Shown here piece by piece: positions 54,776-63,897 of a stretch of DNA of 64,000 bases; position 1 is the first letter of the stretch, and each line of letters starts with the position of its first letter. A model generated the notes under the pieces. That model searched no databases and was not told the origin of the DNA. It saw only the letters and a list, made by a program, of their open reading frames with translations. A program made the translations under genes and the position numbers. The DNA comes from Marinobacter adhaerens HP15 (GTDB lineage Bacteria; Pseudomonadota; Gammaproteobacteria; Pseudomonadales; Oleiphilaceae): positions 806,001 to 870,000 of the forward strand of contig NC_017506.1 in NCBI RefSeq assembly GCF_000166295.1. The letters run 5' to 3'.

Positions 54776-54790
54776 ATAGAATCATTATCA
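54776..54790 (-). promoter_or_regulatory. Fur-box-like site upstream of the ABC exporter
   Basis: ATAGAAT-C-ATTATCA: the right heptamer matches the Fur core perfectly, the left at 4 of 7. It lies 91 bases before the exporter start and overlaps the last codon of yaiI. Confidence 0.5.
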
Positions 54791-55240
54791 ACTGCGTTTG
54801 TTTCTTTGCAGCCAGCGGTCAAGCTTGTCGGCAAATTCCTTGCGGTCGGTCTGCCTGAAAGGGGCGGGGCCTCCGGTGACCTGGCCGGCATTGCGCATTT
54901 CTTCCATAAAGTTGCGCATGGCCAGGCGCTGGCGAATATTCTCTTTGGTGAAGGCCTGGCCGCGTGGATTGAATACGTCGGCGCCTTTTTCAATGGCTTC
55001 GGCGGCCAGGGGGATGTCCTGCGTGATCACGAGATCGCCTTCGTGCATCTGGTCCATGATTTCGTTGTCGGCCACATCAAAGCCCTGGGGGACCTGTCGG
55101 CGCTTGATGTAAGGGCTCGGTGGCAGGGTGATGGCGTGGTTGGCAATGAAGGTGGTGTCGATTTGCCAGCGGGTGGCGGCGCGGCAGAGGATCTCCCGGA
55201 TTGGAACGGGGCAGGCGTCGGCGTCGACCCAGATTGGCAT
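54788..55240 (-). CDS. yaiI: YaiI/YqxD family protein (DUF188)
   Basis: 150 residues, the typical length. Conserved DUF188 segments: MPIWVDADACPVPIREIL, DMVDQ-like NEIMDQMHEGDLVITQDIPLA, and a PRG...T segment (FNPRGQAFTKENI). The fold is PIN-like with acidic residues suggesting nuclease activity, but no function is proven. It ends just before the Fur-like box of the ABC exporter. Confidence 0.92.
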   Translation of the reverse strand: MPIWVDADACPVPIREILCRAATRWQIDTTFIANHAITLPPSPYIKRRQVPQGFDVADNEIMDQMHEGDLVITQDIPLAAEAIEKGADVFNPRGQAFTKENIRQRLAMRNFMEEMRNAGQVTGGPAPFRQTDRKEFADKLDRWLQRNKRS

Positions 55241-55348
55241 TATGGTTCCTTCTTTTGGCTTGGCTCTGCTGGGAGTTTACCTTTTGTTTATATGAGCCTG
55301 ATAGGTATTGTCCGCGTATCTCTTGGTAAGCCTTCGAGGTTGGTGCTG

Positions 55349-55456
55349 GAGGCATTGGGAGAGCCCTTCCAAAAACCGCTACGAGCACGTCCATGTGCGC
55401 TTGTTTCAGGCCATCCTTGGCCTTCAACATTTTTGGAAGGGCTCTCCCAATGCCTC
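55349..55456. repeat. composite stem-loop repeat, copy 3
   Basis: Perfect 27-base inverted repeat (55349-55375 and 55430-55456) around a 54-base loop. Hairpin A is GCAC-GTCCAT-GTGC (55385-55398), hairpin B AGGCCA-TCCT-TGGCCT (55408-55423). It lies between the starts of two divergent genes (yaiI and the phosphatase), so it is not a terminator for either one. Confidence 0.85.
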
Positions 55457-55524
55457 AAGCGGACATCGTCAGTTCATCCGCGCATTGCACAGCTGCATAG
55501 GATTTTTTTCAGGAGGTAACAATT

Positions 55525-56097
55525 ATGCTTGCCAGATCTATCCTAACCGCATTTCTGGCGGTCGCCATGTGTTTCAGCGTTTCCGCCGCCGATAACAACG
55601 AAGAAGCCTGGGAGGCTCTGAGAGACGGGCGGGCTGTTCTGATGCTCCGCCATGCCTTGGCGCCTGGAACCGGTGATCCGGGCAACTTTGATATCAACGA
55701 TTGCAGCACCCAGCGGAATCTGAACGACGTCGGTCGTGAGCAGGCTCGGGCGTGGAAGCCGTTTCTGGCGGACCATGGTATTACGGAGGCGCGGGTGTTC
55801 AGCAGTCAGTGGTGCCGTTGCATGGATACCGCAACCGGGATGGACATGGGGAAGGTAACGGAGTGGCCGTCGCTGAATTCTTTCTTTCGCAATCGTGGCG
55901 ATGGTCCGGCGCAGACGCGGCAGACGATTGCTCTGGTGAATGAGTTGGAGGACGGGGCACCGGTGATCATGGTGTCGCATCAGGTGAACATTACTGGCCT
56001 GACCGGGATTTTCCCATCGTCGAACGAGGGCGCGATTATCGCTTTGCCTCTGTCGGAAGATCCGACGGTGCTGGCGAGGGTCTCGCCCGGGCGTTGA
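55525..56097 (+). CDS. exported histidine phosphatase family protein
   Basis: 190 residues. A signal peptide (SILTAFLAVAMCFSVSAA) is followed by the RHG-type motif LMLRHALAPGTGDPGNFDIN, FSSQWCRCMDTA, and a late VSHQVNITGLTG carrying the second catalytic histidine. A periplasmic phosphatase or phosphoesterase; substrate unknown. The ribosome-binding site is AGGAGG, about eight bases before ATG. Confidence 0.88.
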   Translation: MLARSILTAFLAVAMCFSVSAADNNEEAWEALRDGRAVLMLRHALAPGTGDPGNFDINDCSTQRNLNDVGREQARAWKPFLADHGITEARVFSSQWCRCMDTATGMDMGKVTEWPSLNSFFRNRGDGPAQTRQTIALVNELEDGAPVIMVSHQVNITGLTGIFPSSNEGAIIALPLSEDPTVLARVSPGR

Positions 56098-56137
56098 TGG
56101 TATAATCCGGCGCCCATTCAATTAACAGGAAATGATA

Positions 56138-56476
56138 ATGTCGCAGCTTCCGCCATGCCCGCAGTGCAGTTCCGAGTACACCTATGAGGACGGCGTTCAA
56201 CTGGTTTGTCCCGAATGCGGGCATGAGTGGTCTGAGGCGGAGGCTGCGGCGGCTGACGCCGCGAAGATGATTCGCGACGCCAACGGCAATGAGCTTCAGG
56301 ATGGTGATACGGTTACGGTCATCAAGGATCTGAAGGTTAAGGGCTCCAGTTCCGTGGTTAAAGTTGGCACCAAGGTGAAGAATATCCGCCTGGTAGACGG
56401 CGATCATGATATCGACTGCAAGATCGACGGTATTGGTGCCATGAAACTGAAATCGGAGTTCGTCAAGAAAGCCTGA
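56138..56476 (+). CDS. zinc-ribbon protein of the PhnA/YjdM family
   Basis: 112 residues from ATG 56138 (CAGGA upstream; ATG 56132 is too close to that site). Zinc ribbon [13 protein letters not shown] ... CPECGHEW at the start, then the PhnA domain ([20 protein letters not shown] ... [18 protein letters not shown]). The family is named after phosphonate-utilisation clusters, but no phn genes are near and the function is unknown. A TATAAT at 56101-56106 may be its -10 box. Confidence 0.9.
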   Translation: MSQLPPCPQCSSEYTYEDGVQLVCPECGHEWSEAEAAAADAAKMIRDANGNELQDGDTVTVIKDLKVKGSSSVVKVGTKVKNIRLVDGDHDIDCKIDGIGAMKLKSEFVKKA

Positions 56477-56479
56477 CGA

Positions 56480-57199
56480 CTACCCCGCTGTTGCGCTCCG
56501 GATCTGTTGTTCCAGTTCCCTGGCAAGACCCGGGTCGAGCTGGAGGGCGCTGGCGAGTTGATCCAGCCAGGCCCGCTCCATGGGGTTCTGTTCGTCGATC
56601 ATGACCGCGCTGACGATGTAGATTTCCCGGCTGGCCTGGGGCGAGTCGGCATTGCGTGCCAGGGCAGTGGCGTCCAGCGGGGCGTCGAACTGCTGCTGAA
56701 TCCAGGCGTGAAGTTCGTCATCTGGCCCCAGTTTTTCAATCTCCTGGGTAAGCAGCGCGCGTTCGTTGGCGTCTATGTGGCCGTCAGCGCGGGCTGCCAT
56801 GATCATGGCCTGGAGTATTTCAAGTCCCCGTTGTTCCTGCGCCTGGCCCTGCAGTTGCTCCAGTGGCTGGCCCTGCTGTGCCAATGCCGGTTGCGCCGGG
56901 CTCTGACTGTTGGTCTGATAGTTCTGATAGGCTTTCCAGGCAAGGACACCCACGCCTGCAAGGGCACCGTATTTGAGGGCTTTGCCGCCCATCTTTCGGC
57001 CGCGCTTGGAACCCAGCATCATGCCGAGGGCTCCGCCGCCCAGCAGGCTCTTTACGTCGATGCCTGAACCGGATCCCTGGCTGCCCTTGAGTTGACTGCC
57101 AAGGCTGTTCATCATTTTGTTGACGTCCATGCCACTGCCCTGGGACTGGCCACCCTGAGCCTGCTTCATTACCTGGTTCAGTACAGACATCACGTTCAT
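56480..57199 (-). CDS. DUF533 (YebE-like, TerB-fold) protein
   Basis: 239 residues from ATG 57199 (ACAGGAG upstream). The N-terminus is rich in Gly, Gln and Ser (VMKQAQGGQSQGSGM), followed by a glycine-rich segment GGGALGMMLGSKRGRKMGG, a short hydrophobic helix (YGALAGVGVLAWKAYQNY), and a TerB-like helical domain (about 130-235; MIMAARADGHIDANERALL). DUF533/YebE; role unknown, often envelope-stress-linked. Confidence 0.87.
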   Translation of the reverse strand: MNVMSVLNQVMKQAQGGQSQGSGMDVNKMMNSLGSQLKGSQGSGSGIDVKSLLGGGALGMMLGSKRGRKMGGKALKYGALAGVGVLAWKAYQNYQTNSQSPAQPALAQQGQPLEQLQGQAQEQRGLEILQAMIMAARADGHIDANERALLTQEIEKLGPDDELHAWIQQQFDAPLDATALARNADSPQASREIYIVSAVMIDEQNPMERAWLDQLASALQLDPGLARELEQQIRSATAG

Positions 57200-57425
57200 A
57201 AACACACTCCTGTAAGATCGACAGCCGTTCAGCTTTTCAGAATAGTACACCCGATACCCTGATCGGTGATGGACGCGGAATTACTCTGTTGTCACGAATC
57301 GACGCATTTAGTTCCATGGGAATTAACAGCCTACAAATTAGCGGTAAATAGTAATGCGCTTTTCAGGCTCTCCCGTATACTGACGCGAAGCCGTTGTTCA
57401 ACCTCCTGAATTTCTGGAACTGCTT

Positions 57426-59702
57426 TTGGCAATTCTCAAACGCAATCTTTGGACACTCTTCGCTCTTATCCTCCTCGGTGGTGTGTTGCTCCTCAGTGCC
57501 GTTCTGTTCTTTCGTTGGCAGGGCCTTATTTCGGACGAGAAGCTTTACCAGACCGCCCGTGTCGAGCTGGTTGCTCAGTCTGTCGACAGTATCCTGAGAA
57601 CCCAGGAGCTGGTTCTCGATGTAATTGGCCGCGAGTTGCTCAATCAGGACAACCTCCTGTCAGGTAGTCGACAGATCCCCTTGCTCGACAGCATCCTCGC
57701 CGCCAACCCCATGCTCGTGGGCTTTGGATTGGCCAGGCCGGACGGCACGCTGGTTCGTGTCAGCACCAACCTCGATCTGTCGACTCTTCCAAATCTGAGA
57801 ACCGATCCCGAGACCCGTGACAGTTTCCTGGGAGCACTGTCTTCCGATGCGATGGTCGTGGGCCGGACCTATTTCGTAGACGCCCTGGGCGCGTGGGTTA
57901 TACCGATCCGAAAAGCGATACGTTCCCCGAGTGGGGAAGTCGTTGCCGTCATGACAGCCGGCATGCGGCTTGATGGCCGTGGTTCGGTTTTCGGCAAGAC
58001 ACTGCATGACGGCGACTCTGACACCGTAATGTTGTTCCGGGAAACCGATGGCTATGTTCAGTTCATGTCGGCTGACGGCATTGGCCCGCAACAGTATTCG
58101 CAAATCCGGGTGCCGATGGACCAGAGGGAGATAAATCGGGCAGCGTTTGAAAAGGAGCTCGGCAAGAGCGTAGAGGAGGTCATGCAGGGCAGTGATTCAG
58201 TGGTTATCCGAACCCGACGCCAGGGTGAGGATTATCTGACGGCTGCTGTCTTCAACGCCCGTTACCAGTTGTGGTCCATCTCGGAAACCCGGTTCGCTCC
58301 GCTTTACCGGGAATTTCTCCAATCCCTGTTGCAGTATCTGCTGACTTTCCTGGTTTTCGGGATTGTTTTCTACAAGGGGTTCCGGATTATCGACAACGCC
58401 GAGAAGAAGCGGCGTCTGGAGCTTTCTTACCTCTCACGGCACGATGATTTGACCGGGCTGTTGAATCGCAATGGGCTGCTGGACCGCCTCGACAACCTGG
58501 TTCCGGATAGAAAACCGTTCTGCCTCATTGTGATCAACATTGATAACTTTAAAGGCATCAATGACCGGTTTGGGCTGGAGACCGGCGATGAAACCCTTCT
58601 GGAGTTCGGTCGTCGGCTCGCCGAACTGGTTGAAAGCCGGGACGATCTTGCCCGGCTCGGTGGCGACGAGTACGCCATTGTGACCCCGAACACCAATCTC
58701 GACGATGTTGAAAAAGCCTGTGTGTCGCTGGCCGGCAACCTGTCCCGCACCTTCGAGGTGGGCCGACTGAGGTTGCAGGTAACGGCGAGTATTGGTGTGG
58801 CCTGTTTTCCGAATGACGGAGATTCCCTCAGCAAGCTGATTCGAAGTGCCCATCTTGCGCTGTACGAGGCGAAGCAGAGCCGGAACGACGTCTGCATTTA
58901 CCGCAGCGAGATGGAAATGGCCTATCTTCGCAGGCTGTCGGTCGAGCAGCGTCTCAGGTATGGCCTGGCATCGGGCTCACTGTACATGGTCTACCAGCCT
59001 CAGGTAGATCAGACCGGAAAAGCGGTCGGGCTGGAAGCGCTTGTTCGCTGGCAGGATGAGGAACTCGGCTTTGTTTCGCCCGCGGAATTTGTCGAGGTCG
59101 CTGAGAAAAGCGGGCTGATGGTTCCGCTCGGGCGCTTTGTGCTTGAAACCAGTATTCGGGAATACAGCCTGTTTCGTAACGAGGTCGGCGGTTCCGTGGA
59201 CCTGTCTATCAACATCTCTGTTATCCAGTTTCGCCAGCCAGACTTTGTTGAAACAGTGCTTGAGGTTCTGGCAATGCACCGTGTGTCGCCTGGAGAGCTG
59301 GTTCTTGAGATCACCGAGAGCCTGTTCATGAGTGACTTTGAGAGGGTGCTGAAAACGATCGAACGATTGCGAGAGAAAGGGATACGGATCTCGATGGACG
59401 ATTTCGGAACGGGTTACTCCTCGCTCAGTCTGTTGCGTAAGCTGCCGCTTGACGAGTTGAAAATCGACAAGAGCTTTGTCGACACCATTCTGGAAGACGA
59501 AAAAGCCGCGAACATGATCCGGAGTATTATTGCCATTGCCCGGAGCCATAATATGGAGCTGGTTGCCGAGGGTGTTGAAGAGGAGGCCCAGGCCAGCGCC
59601 CTGGTCGAGATGGGCTGTCGACGTTTTCAGGGTTATTACTTCAGTCGTCCGGAGACCCTGGACAGACTGAAAGCGAACCCGGCTCTCGCCATCGGGCATT
59701 GA
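57426..59702 (+). CDS. membrane sensor with dCache, GGDEF and EAL domains
   Basis: 758 residues from TTG 57426; no better start precedes the first transmembrane helix (LFALILLGGVLLLSAVLFF). A periplasmic sensor region (about 30-290) resembles a Cache domain (LVGFGLARPDGTLVRVS, RTYFVDALGAWVIPI). A second helix (LLQYLLTFLVFGIVFY) leads to GGDEF (about 340-495; LGGDEYAIV) and EAL (about 510-750; LEALVRWQ, LVLEITES, MDDFGTGYSSLSLL). The inhibitory RxxD site is absent (ESRD). Both activities remain possible. Confidence 0.9.
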   Translation: MAILKRNLWTLFALILLGGVLLLSAVLFFRWQGLISDEKLYQTARVELVAQSVDSILRTQELVLDVIGRELLNQDNLLSGSRQIPLLDSILAANPMLVGFGLARPDGTLVRVSTNLDLSTLPNLRTDPETRDSFLGALSSDAMVVGRTYFVDALGAWVIPIRKAIRSPSGEVVAVMTAGMRLDGRGSVFGKTLHDGDSDTVMLFRETDGYVQFMSADGIGPQQYSQIRVPMDQREINRAAFEKELGKSVEEVMQGSDSVVIRTRRQGEDYLTAAVFNARYQLWSISETRFAPLYREFLQSLLQYLLTFLVFGIVFYKGFRIIDNAEKKRRLELSYLSRHDDLTGLLNRNGLLDRLDNLVPDRKPFCLIVINIDNFKGINDRFGLETGDETLLEFGRRLAELVESRDDLARLGGDEYAIVTPNTNLDDVEKACVSLAGNLSRTFEVGRLRLQVTASIGVACFPNDGDSLSKLIRSAHLALYEAKQSRNDVCIYRSEMEMAYLRRLSVEQRLRYGLASGSLYMVYQPQVDQTGKAVGLEALVRWQDEELGFVSPAEFVEVAEKSGLMVPLGRFVLETSIREYSLFRNEVGGSVDLSINISVIQFRQPDFVETVLEVLAMHRVSPGELVLEITESLFMSDFERVLKTIERLREKGIRISMDDFGTGYSSLSLLRKLPLDELKIDKSFVDTILEDEKAANMIRSIIAIARSHNMELVAEGVEEEAQASALVEMGCRRFQGYYFSRPETLDRLKANPALAIGH

Positions 59703-59797
59703 CCCGGTCTGCGACCATTCGTCGCACTGAAAAGCTTGGATCCGGGACCTACCCTTTCTATCCTTTGGTTTTGAACCATCGACAAGGAACACTGGAC

Positions 59798-60307
59798 ATG
59801 AAGTATTGCCTGAGCGTGTTTGTGCTGGCACTGGCCCTGGTTGCCCCGACAGCATTTGCCCATGATTACAGCCATGGCCCGGTCACGGTCGATCATCCCT
59901 GGAGTCGGCCTACACCGCCTGGCACGCCCATGGGCGTGGGTTACATGAGTATCTCCAACAGCGGCAGCAGTGATATCACCCTGGTTGGGGCCGCAACCCC
60001 GAGGGCAGGTAACGTATCGATCCATGAGACCAGCATGCACGATGGTGTAATGCGAATGGCACCGGTCAAGGGCGGGCTCGCCATACCGGCAGGTACCACC
60101 GTGGAGTTGAAGCCCCACAGCTTTCACCTGATGCTGGAGAAACTGAAAAGTCCGTTGCGCGAGGGTGAGAGCATTCCCTTGACCCTGACTTTTGAGGGTG
60201 CCGACGAAATGCAGGTTGAGCTGAATGTCGAGTCGCTGGATGGCGAGATGATGAAAAGCGAGAGCATGGATCACTCGGGCAAAAGTATGGACCACAGCGG
60301 ACACTGA
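59798..60307 (+). CDS. periplasmic copper chaperone, PCu(A)C family
   Basis: 169 residues from ATG 59798 (AAGGAAC upstream). A signal peptide ends in TAFA-HDYSHG. The copper motif is visible: HETSMHDGVMRM near 72 with HSFHLMLEKL near 107, the H(M)x10M...HxM set. PCu(A)C proteins deliver Cu(I) to the CuA site of cytochrome oxidase. The C-terminal tail has two MDHSG repeats, a further metal-binding extension. Confidence 0.9.
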   Translation: MKYCLSVFVLALALVAPTAFAHDYSHGPVTVDHPWSRPTPPGTPMGVGYMSISNSGSSDITLVGAATPRAGNVSIHETSMHDGVMRMAPVKGGLAIPAGTTVELKPHSFHLMLEKLKSPLREGESIPLTLTFEGADEMQVELNVESLDGEMMKSESMDHSGKSMDHSGH

Positions 60308-60347
60308 TCGAACCTGCCCGGGGCAGTCTTTGCGGCTGCCCCCAAAC

Positions 60348-60524
60348 CTACCACTCTCTGTCTTCGGCGCTCTCCTCGGCCTCGATCTCCGCCTTCCGGG
60401 CCTGGATTTTCTTCATCTTTTCATCGGAGATTTTCATGCTGTGGGCATTGTCACGCAGTATCATCAGGCTGCCCACGATCAAGGCAAGGGCAACAACTAT
60501 GAATATCCATCCTATGGCTGGCAT
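60348..60524 (-). CDS. DUF2897 small membrane protein
   Basis: 58 residues from ATG 60524 (GGTGGAGG upstream). One transmembrane helix (IGWIFIVVALALIVGSLMIL) followed by a charged tail (KISDEKMKKIQARKAEIEAE). Matches DUF2897; function unknown. It is convergent with the copper chaperone gene. Confidence 0.82.
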   Translation of the reverse strand: MPAIGWIFIVVALALIVGSLMILRDNAHSMKISDEKMKKIQARKAEIEAEESAEDREW

Positions 60525-60588
60525 GTATACCTCCACCAACTGATCCGCTTTCCTACATAGTGGACCACGCATTGATTTGCCACAACTG

Positions 60589-61419
60589 TCATGCATCCTC
60601 CCAGAAAGCCGTTGGATCGAGCCGGTAATACCCTTGCAGGGCCTTGTAGACCTCGGGCTGTTCTCGCTTGAGATGGCGCGGCTGCTGGAAAAATGCCTCG
60701 GTCAGCACTGCGAAAAATTCTGCCGGTTCGGTAGCGCCGTATGGATCAAGCCAGGATCTATGGTGGTGCCGGAGGGAATGCCTGAGGTCTTCGTAGGCCG
60801 TCGTCATGGAACTTTGCCAGTGCCGGGCCTGCTCTCCACTCAGCGGCGGTGCCCCGTCTGCGGTGCCGTCCAGGTAGTCCAGCTGGTGTGCAAACTCATG
60901 GAGCATGACGTTATGGCCGCTGTGCGGGTTCCGGCTGGCCTCCTGACATTCTCGCCAGGCCAGCACTACCTGGCCCCTGCTTGAGGCCTCGCCGGCCCGT
61001 ATTTCATTACTTTCGCTGACAATCATGCCATCGCTTTCAATGTCTCTGACGTGATAGGCATCGGGATAGACCAGAATGCTGCTTACCTCGTCAAAATCTG
61101 AATAGGGGCGGGCAAGAATCAGTAAACAGGCGTGGCCGGCAATGGTCACTCTCACCGCGTCGTCCACCTCAAATCCGTCACAGCCATAGAATTCCTTCTC
61201 GGAGAGAAAAAGCTGGACCCGTTGCTCCAAGGTTTGCTTGAGGGCTTCAGGAAACCGTCGGTAAAGCGGCACGTTCGCATCAAGATGCTCGCGCCAGGAT
61301 GTTGGAAAGGGGGCTCTCAGTTCCCGTTCCCTCCGCCAGGCGCGGTAGAAGAAGAGGTAGAATACGGTTGCTGCGATCAGGGTCACTGCGAAGACTGCGA
61401 AAACAAGTGCTGCTGACAT
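60589..61419 (-). CDS. mtfA: MtfA-like zinc peptidase
   Basis: 276 residues from ATG 61419 (GGGAG upstream). An N-terminal transmembrane helix (VFAVFAVTLIAATVFYLFFY) is followed by the MtfA domain with zinc motif LHEFAHQLDYLDG (HExxH near 190) and a downstream metal ligand in EFFAVLTEAFF. In E. coli MtfA binds the repressor Mlc and has aminopeptidase activity; the membrane anchor here is seen in other MtfA relatives. No glucose-PTS gene is nearby. Confidence 0.88.
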   Translation of the reverse strand: MSAALVFAVFAVTLIAATVFYLFFYRAWRRERELRAPFPTSWREHLDANVPLYRRFPEALKQTLEQRVQLFLSEKEFYGCDGFEVDDAVRVTIAGHACLLILARPYSDFDEVSSILVYPDAYHVRDIESDGMIVSESNEIRAGEASSRGQVVLAWRECQEASRNPHSGHNVMLHEFAHQLDYLDGTADGAPPLSGEQARHWQSSMTTAYEDLRHSLRHHHRSWLDPYGATEPAEFFAVLTEAFFQQPRHLKREQPEVYKALQGYYRLDPTAFWEDA

Positions 61420-61565
61420 GCTGCTCCCGGCGACCATTGATTGAATTACCCCGTATCTTACAGAAAAATTGGATCTGCACGCAGTCAGGGCCCGTATTGC
61501 TGGTTGTTCTACATTGCAGGGGATGTGAAGCTGCATGAACCGTATTGATCGTTGAGGAGGCTGAT

Positions 61566-62237
61566 ATGTCCGATAATTCCACTGTTGTAATCACCGGGGC
61601 AAACCGGGGCATTGGTCTGGAGCTCGCCCGGCTCTATGCAGGCCGCGGCTGCTCGGTAATCGGCGTGTGCCGGGAGGCCTCGCCGGAGCTGGAAGAGGTT
61701 GCGGCGAGGATCATCGACAGTGTCGACGTGACGACCAATGAGGGTGTGGCAAGGCTCCTGGCCGGTCTTGAGGGCCAGTCCATTGATCTGCTGATCAACA
61801 ATGCCGGTCTGCTGCAGGACGAGAAACTGGGCAGTATCGATTTTGATTCCATCCGTACGCAGATGGAAATCAACGCCTACGCTCCACTGAAAATCGCTGA
61901 AGCCCTGTTTGAAAAAATCCCCTCCGGAGGCAAAATCGCCAACATCACCAGCCGCATGGGCTCTATCGCCGACAACGACTCTGGCGGCCGCTATGGGTAC
62001 CGTGCTTCAAAGGCGGCGTTGAATGCCTTTGGCAAGTCCCTCGCGATGGATCTGAAACCGAGGGGTATCGCGGTGGCCCAGCTGCACCCGGGTTATGTTC
62101 AGACCCGAATGGTGAATTTTGGTGGGTTGATTACTCCGGAAGAATCGGCAAAAGGCCTGGCAGAGCGGATTGATGGCCTTACCCTGGAGAATACGGGATC
62201 GTTCTGGCACAGCAACGGCGACGAGCTGCCGTGGTGA
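61566..62237 (+). CDS. short-chain dehydrogenase/reductase
   Basis: 223 residues from ATG 61566, with GAGGAGG upstream. SDR motifs: VVITGANRGIGLELARLY, LLINNAGLLQDE, ANITSRMGSI and the active-site YRASKAALNAF. The short length and ending (TLENTGSFWHSNGDELPW) fit C-factor-like/sniffer SDRs. Substrate unknown. Confidence 0.9.
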   Translation: MSDNSTVVITGANRGIGLELARLYAGRGCSVIGVCREASPELEEVAARIIDSVDVTTNEGVARLLAGLEGQSIDLLINNAGLLQDEKLGSIDFDSIRTQMEINAYAPLKIAEALFEKIPSGGKIANITSRMGSIADNDSGGRYGYRASKAALNAFGKSLAMDLKPRGIAVAQLHPGYVQTRMVNFGGLITPEESAKGLAERIDGLTLENTGSFWHSNGDELPW

Positions 62238-62330
62238 TCCTGAAAACATTTTCATTTGTTTGCATTGGAGTGAGGCAGGATTCTGTTTTAACGAGTACTC
62301 TTGTTACCTAAAAAAGGAATTCTGCTGTCG

Positions 62331-63392
62331 ATGAAAAGTGCGAGTGCTCCAATGAATTATGAGCCTGAGCGGGAACGCAGGCCCCAGTTCTGGCGTTTGG
62401 CCATGCGATGTGCCCAGATCGCCGGGACTGTAGATGTCATCTTTTTCTTTCTTTTTCATGCATTGGGTTCGCCGGTTCTGGCATGGATCAACGTGGTTAG
62501 CGTGGCCATGTATGCCGGCGCCTACTACGCACTCAAATACCATAAGAACAAGATTGCGGTCGTACTGATCTGGGCGGAAGTGCTCGGGCACGCCGGCCTC
62601 GGTACCGTTCTCATCGGCTGGGAGAGCGGTTTCCATTATTACCTTCTGATGTTCATACCGGCGATCTGCGTTTCCGCGTCCCGAAGATGGGCGGTTTATG
62701 CGCTACTCACTCTCTGGGGATACTACGTCGCGCTCGATGCCTTGATGTGGTACATCGAACCGTTGCAGCCAATCCCGCAGACAGCCCTGAACATAGTCCA
62801 TCTGTTCAATCTGAGCGTGGTCTTTGCAATGTTCAGTTACCTGGCTTCCTATTACCTCAGCATGGTTGTTTCGGCACAGCGCAAGCTTCGCGAAATGGCA
62901 ACAACGGACTCATTAACCGGGCTTTTCAATCGTCGTCATATGACCTATCTGGCTGAAAAAGAGGTATCGCGGTTCCGGCGCAGCGGACACCCGGTCGGTT
63001 TCCTCCTGCTGGATGTCGATCATTTTAAGTCGATCAATGATGCCTTCGGACATGAAGCCGGTGACAGGGTACTCGGCTGTGTTGCCGATGTGATCCGGGA
63101 AGAATTAAGGGCTCAGGATCTGATAGGTCGATGGGGTGGTGAGGAGTTTCTGGTCATTCTTCCGGATACGAATGCTGATAAAGCGCAAGCAAGCGCGGAG
63201 CGGATACGAAAAGCGTTTTTGGCAAGGGACTGGCGCGCAGTTATCGGCGGTGATATCGATGTTACGATCAGCATCGGCGTAAGTGAGCTGCGAACTGGCG
63301 AAGACCTGAGTGCCGCGGTCAGCAGGGCTGATGAAGCGCTTTACCGCGGTAAAACGGGCGGCCGTAACCGGGTAGAACTGGAAACCATCTGA
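62331..63392 (+). CDS. membrane diguanylate cyclase (GGDEF)
   Basis: 353 residues from ATG 62331; an in-frame TTG at 62301 is possible. Six hydrophobic segments occupy about residues 25-185 (IAGTVDVIFFFLFHAL ... FAMFSYLASYYLSMVV), a membrane sensor. The GGDEF domain (about 195-350) has DVDHFKSINDAFGHEAGD and WGGEEFLVILPD intact, with RAQD as inhibitory site five residues before it. It should make c-di-GMP. Confidence 0.92.
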   Translation: MKSASAPMNYEPERERRPQFWRLAMRCAQIAGTVDVIFFFLFHALGSPVLAWINVVSVAMYAGAYYALKYHKNKIAVVLIWAEVLGHAGLGTVLIGWESGFHYYLLMFIPAICVSASRRWAVYALLTLWGYYVALDALMWYIEPLQPIPQTALNIVHLFNLSVVFAMFSYLASYYLSMVVSAQRKLREMATTDSLTGLFNRRHMTYLAEKEVSRFRRSGHPVGFLLLDVDHFKSINDAFGHEAGDRVLGCVADVIREELRAQDLIGRWGGEEFLVILPDTNADKAQASAERIRKAFLARDWRAVIGGDIDVTISIGVSELRTGEDLSAAVSRADEALYRGKTGGRNRVELETI

Positions 63393-63416
63393 AGGCCAAA
63401 GCAAGGGGGTAGGTTT

Positions 63417-63872
63417 ATGAGTCTGGCAATTGCACTGCATGTTCTGGCTGCGGTTATCTGGGTTGGCGGTATGTTCTTCGCCTACATGGCGATGCGTCCG
63501 GCCGTGGTTGAGGTGGTAGAGGCCTCCCAGCGTGGCCATCTTTGGTCGAAGACGCTTGAACGGTTTTTCCGCTGGGTCTGGCTCGCGGTTGTGCTGCTCC
63601 TGGTTACCGGCTACTGGATGATTTTCAGTGTGTTTGGCGGTATGGCCGGTGCTGGCTGGCACATTCATGCCATGCAGACGCTCGGGCTGGTGATGATGCT
63701 GCTCTACTTTCACGTGTATTTTGCGCCTTTCCGACGGCTCAAGCAGGCGGTTGCAGACAAGGATCCGCAAGCTGGTGGTGTTCAGGTGGGAAAGATTCGC
63801 CGTCTGGTCGGTATCAATCTGATTCTCGGCCTGATTGTGGTCGCCATAGGGTCTGGCGGTCGGTACCTGTAA
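63417..63872 (+). CDS. CopD-like membrane protein
   Basis: 151 residues. Four transmembrane segments: about 4-25 (IALHVLAAVIWVGGMFFAYM), 50-75 (WVWLAVVLLLVTGYWMIFSV), 85-105 (HAMQTLGLVMMLLYFHVYF) and 130-148 (IRRLVGINLILGLIVVAIGS). Conserved His residues (LHVLAAVIWVGG, IHAMQ, YFHVYF) fit the CopD/DUF2269-type family, which binds copper or haem. It lies 24 bases after the diguanylate cyclase gene. Confidence 0.85.
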   Translation: MSLAIALHVLAAVIWVGGMFFAYMAMRPAVVEVVEASQRGHLWSKTLERFFRWVWLAVVLLLVTGYWMIFSVFGGMAGAGWHIHAMQTLGLVMMLLYFHVYFAPFRRLKQAVADKDPQAGGVQVGKIRRLVGINLILGLIVVAIGSGGRYL

Positions 63873-63897
63873 GGCTGAGCGATCGGGGACCGATACC

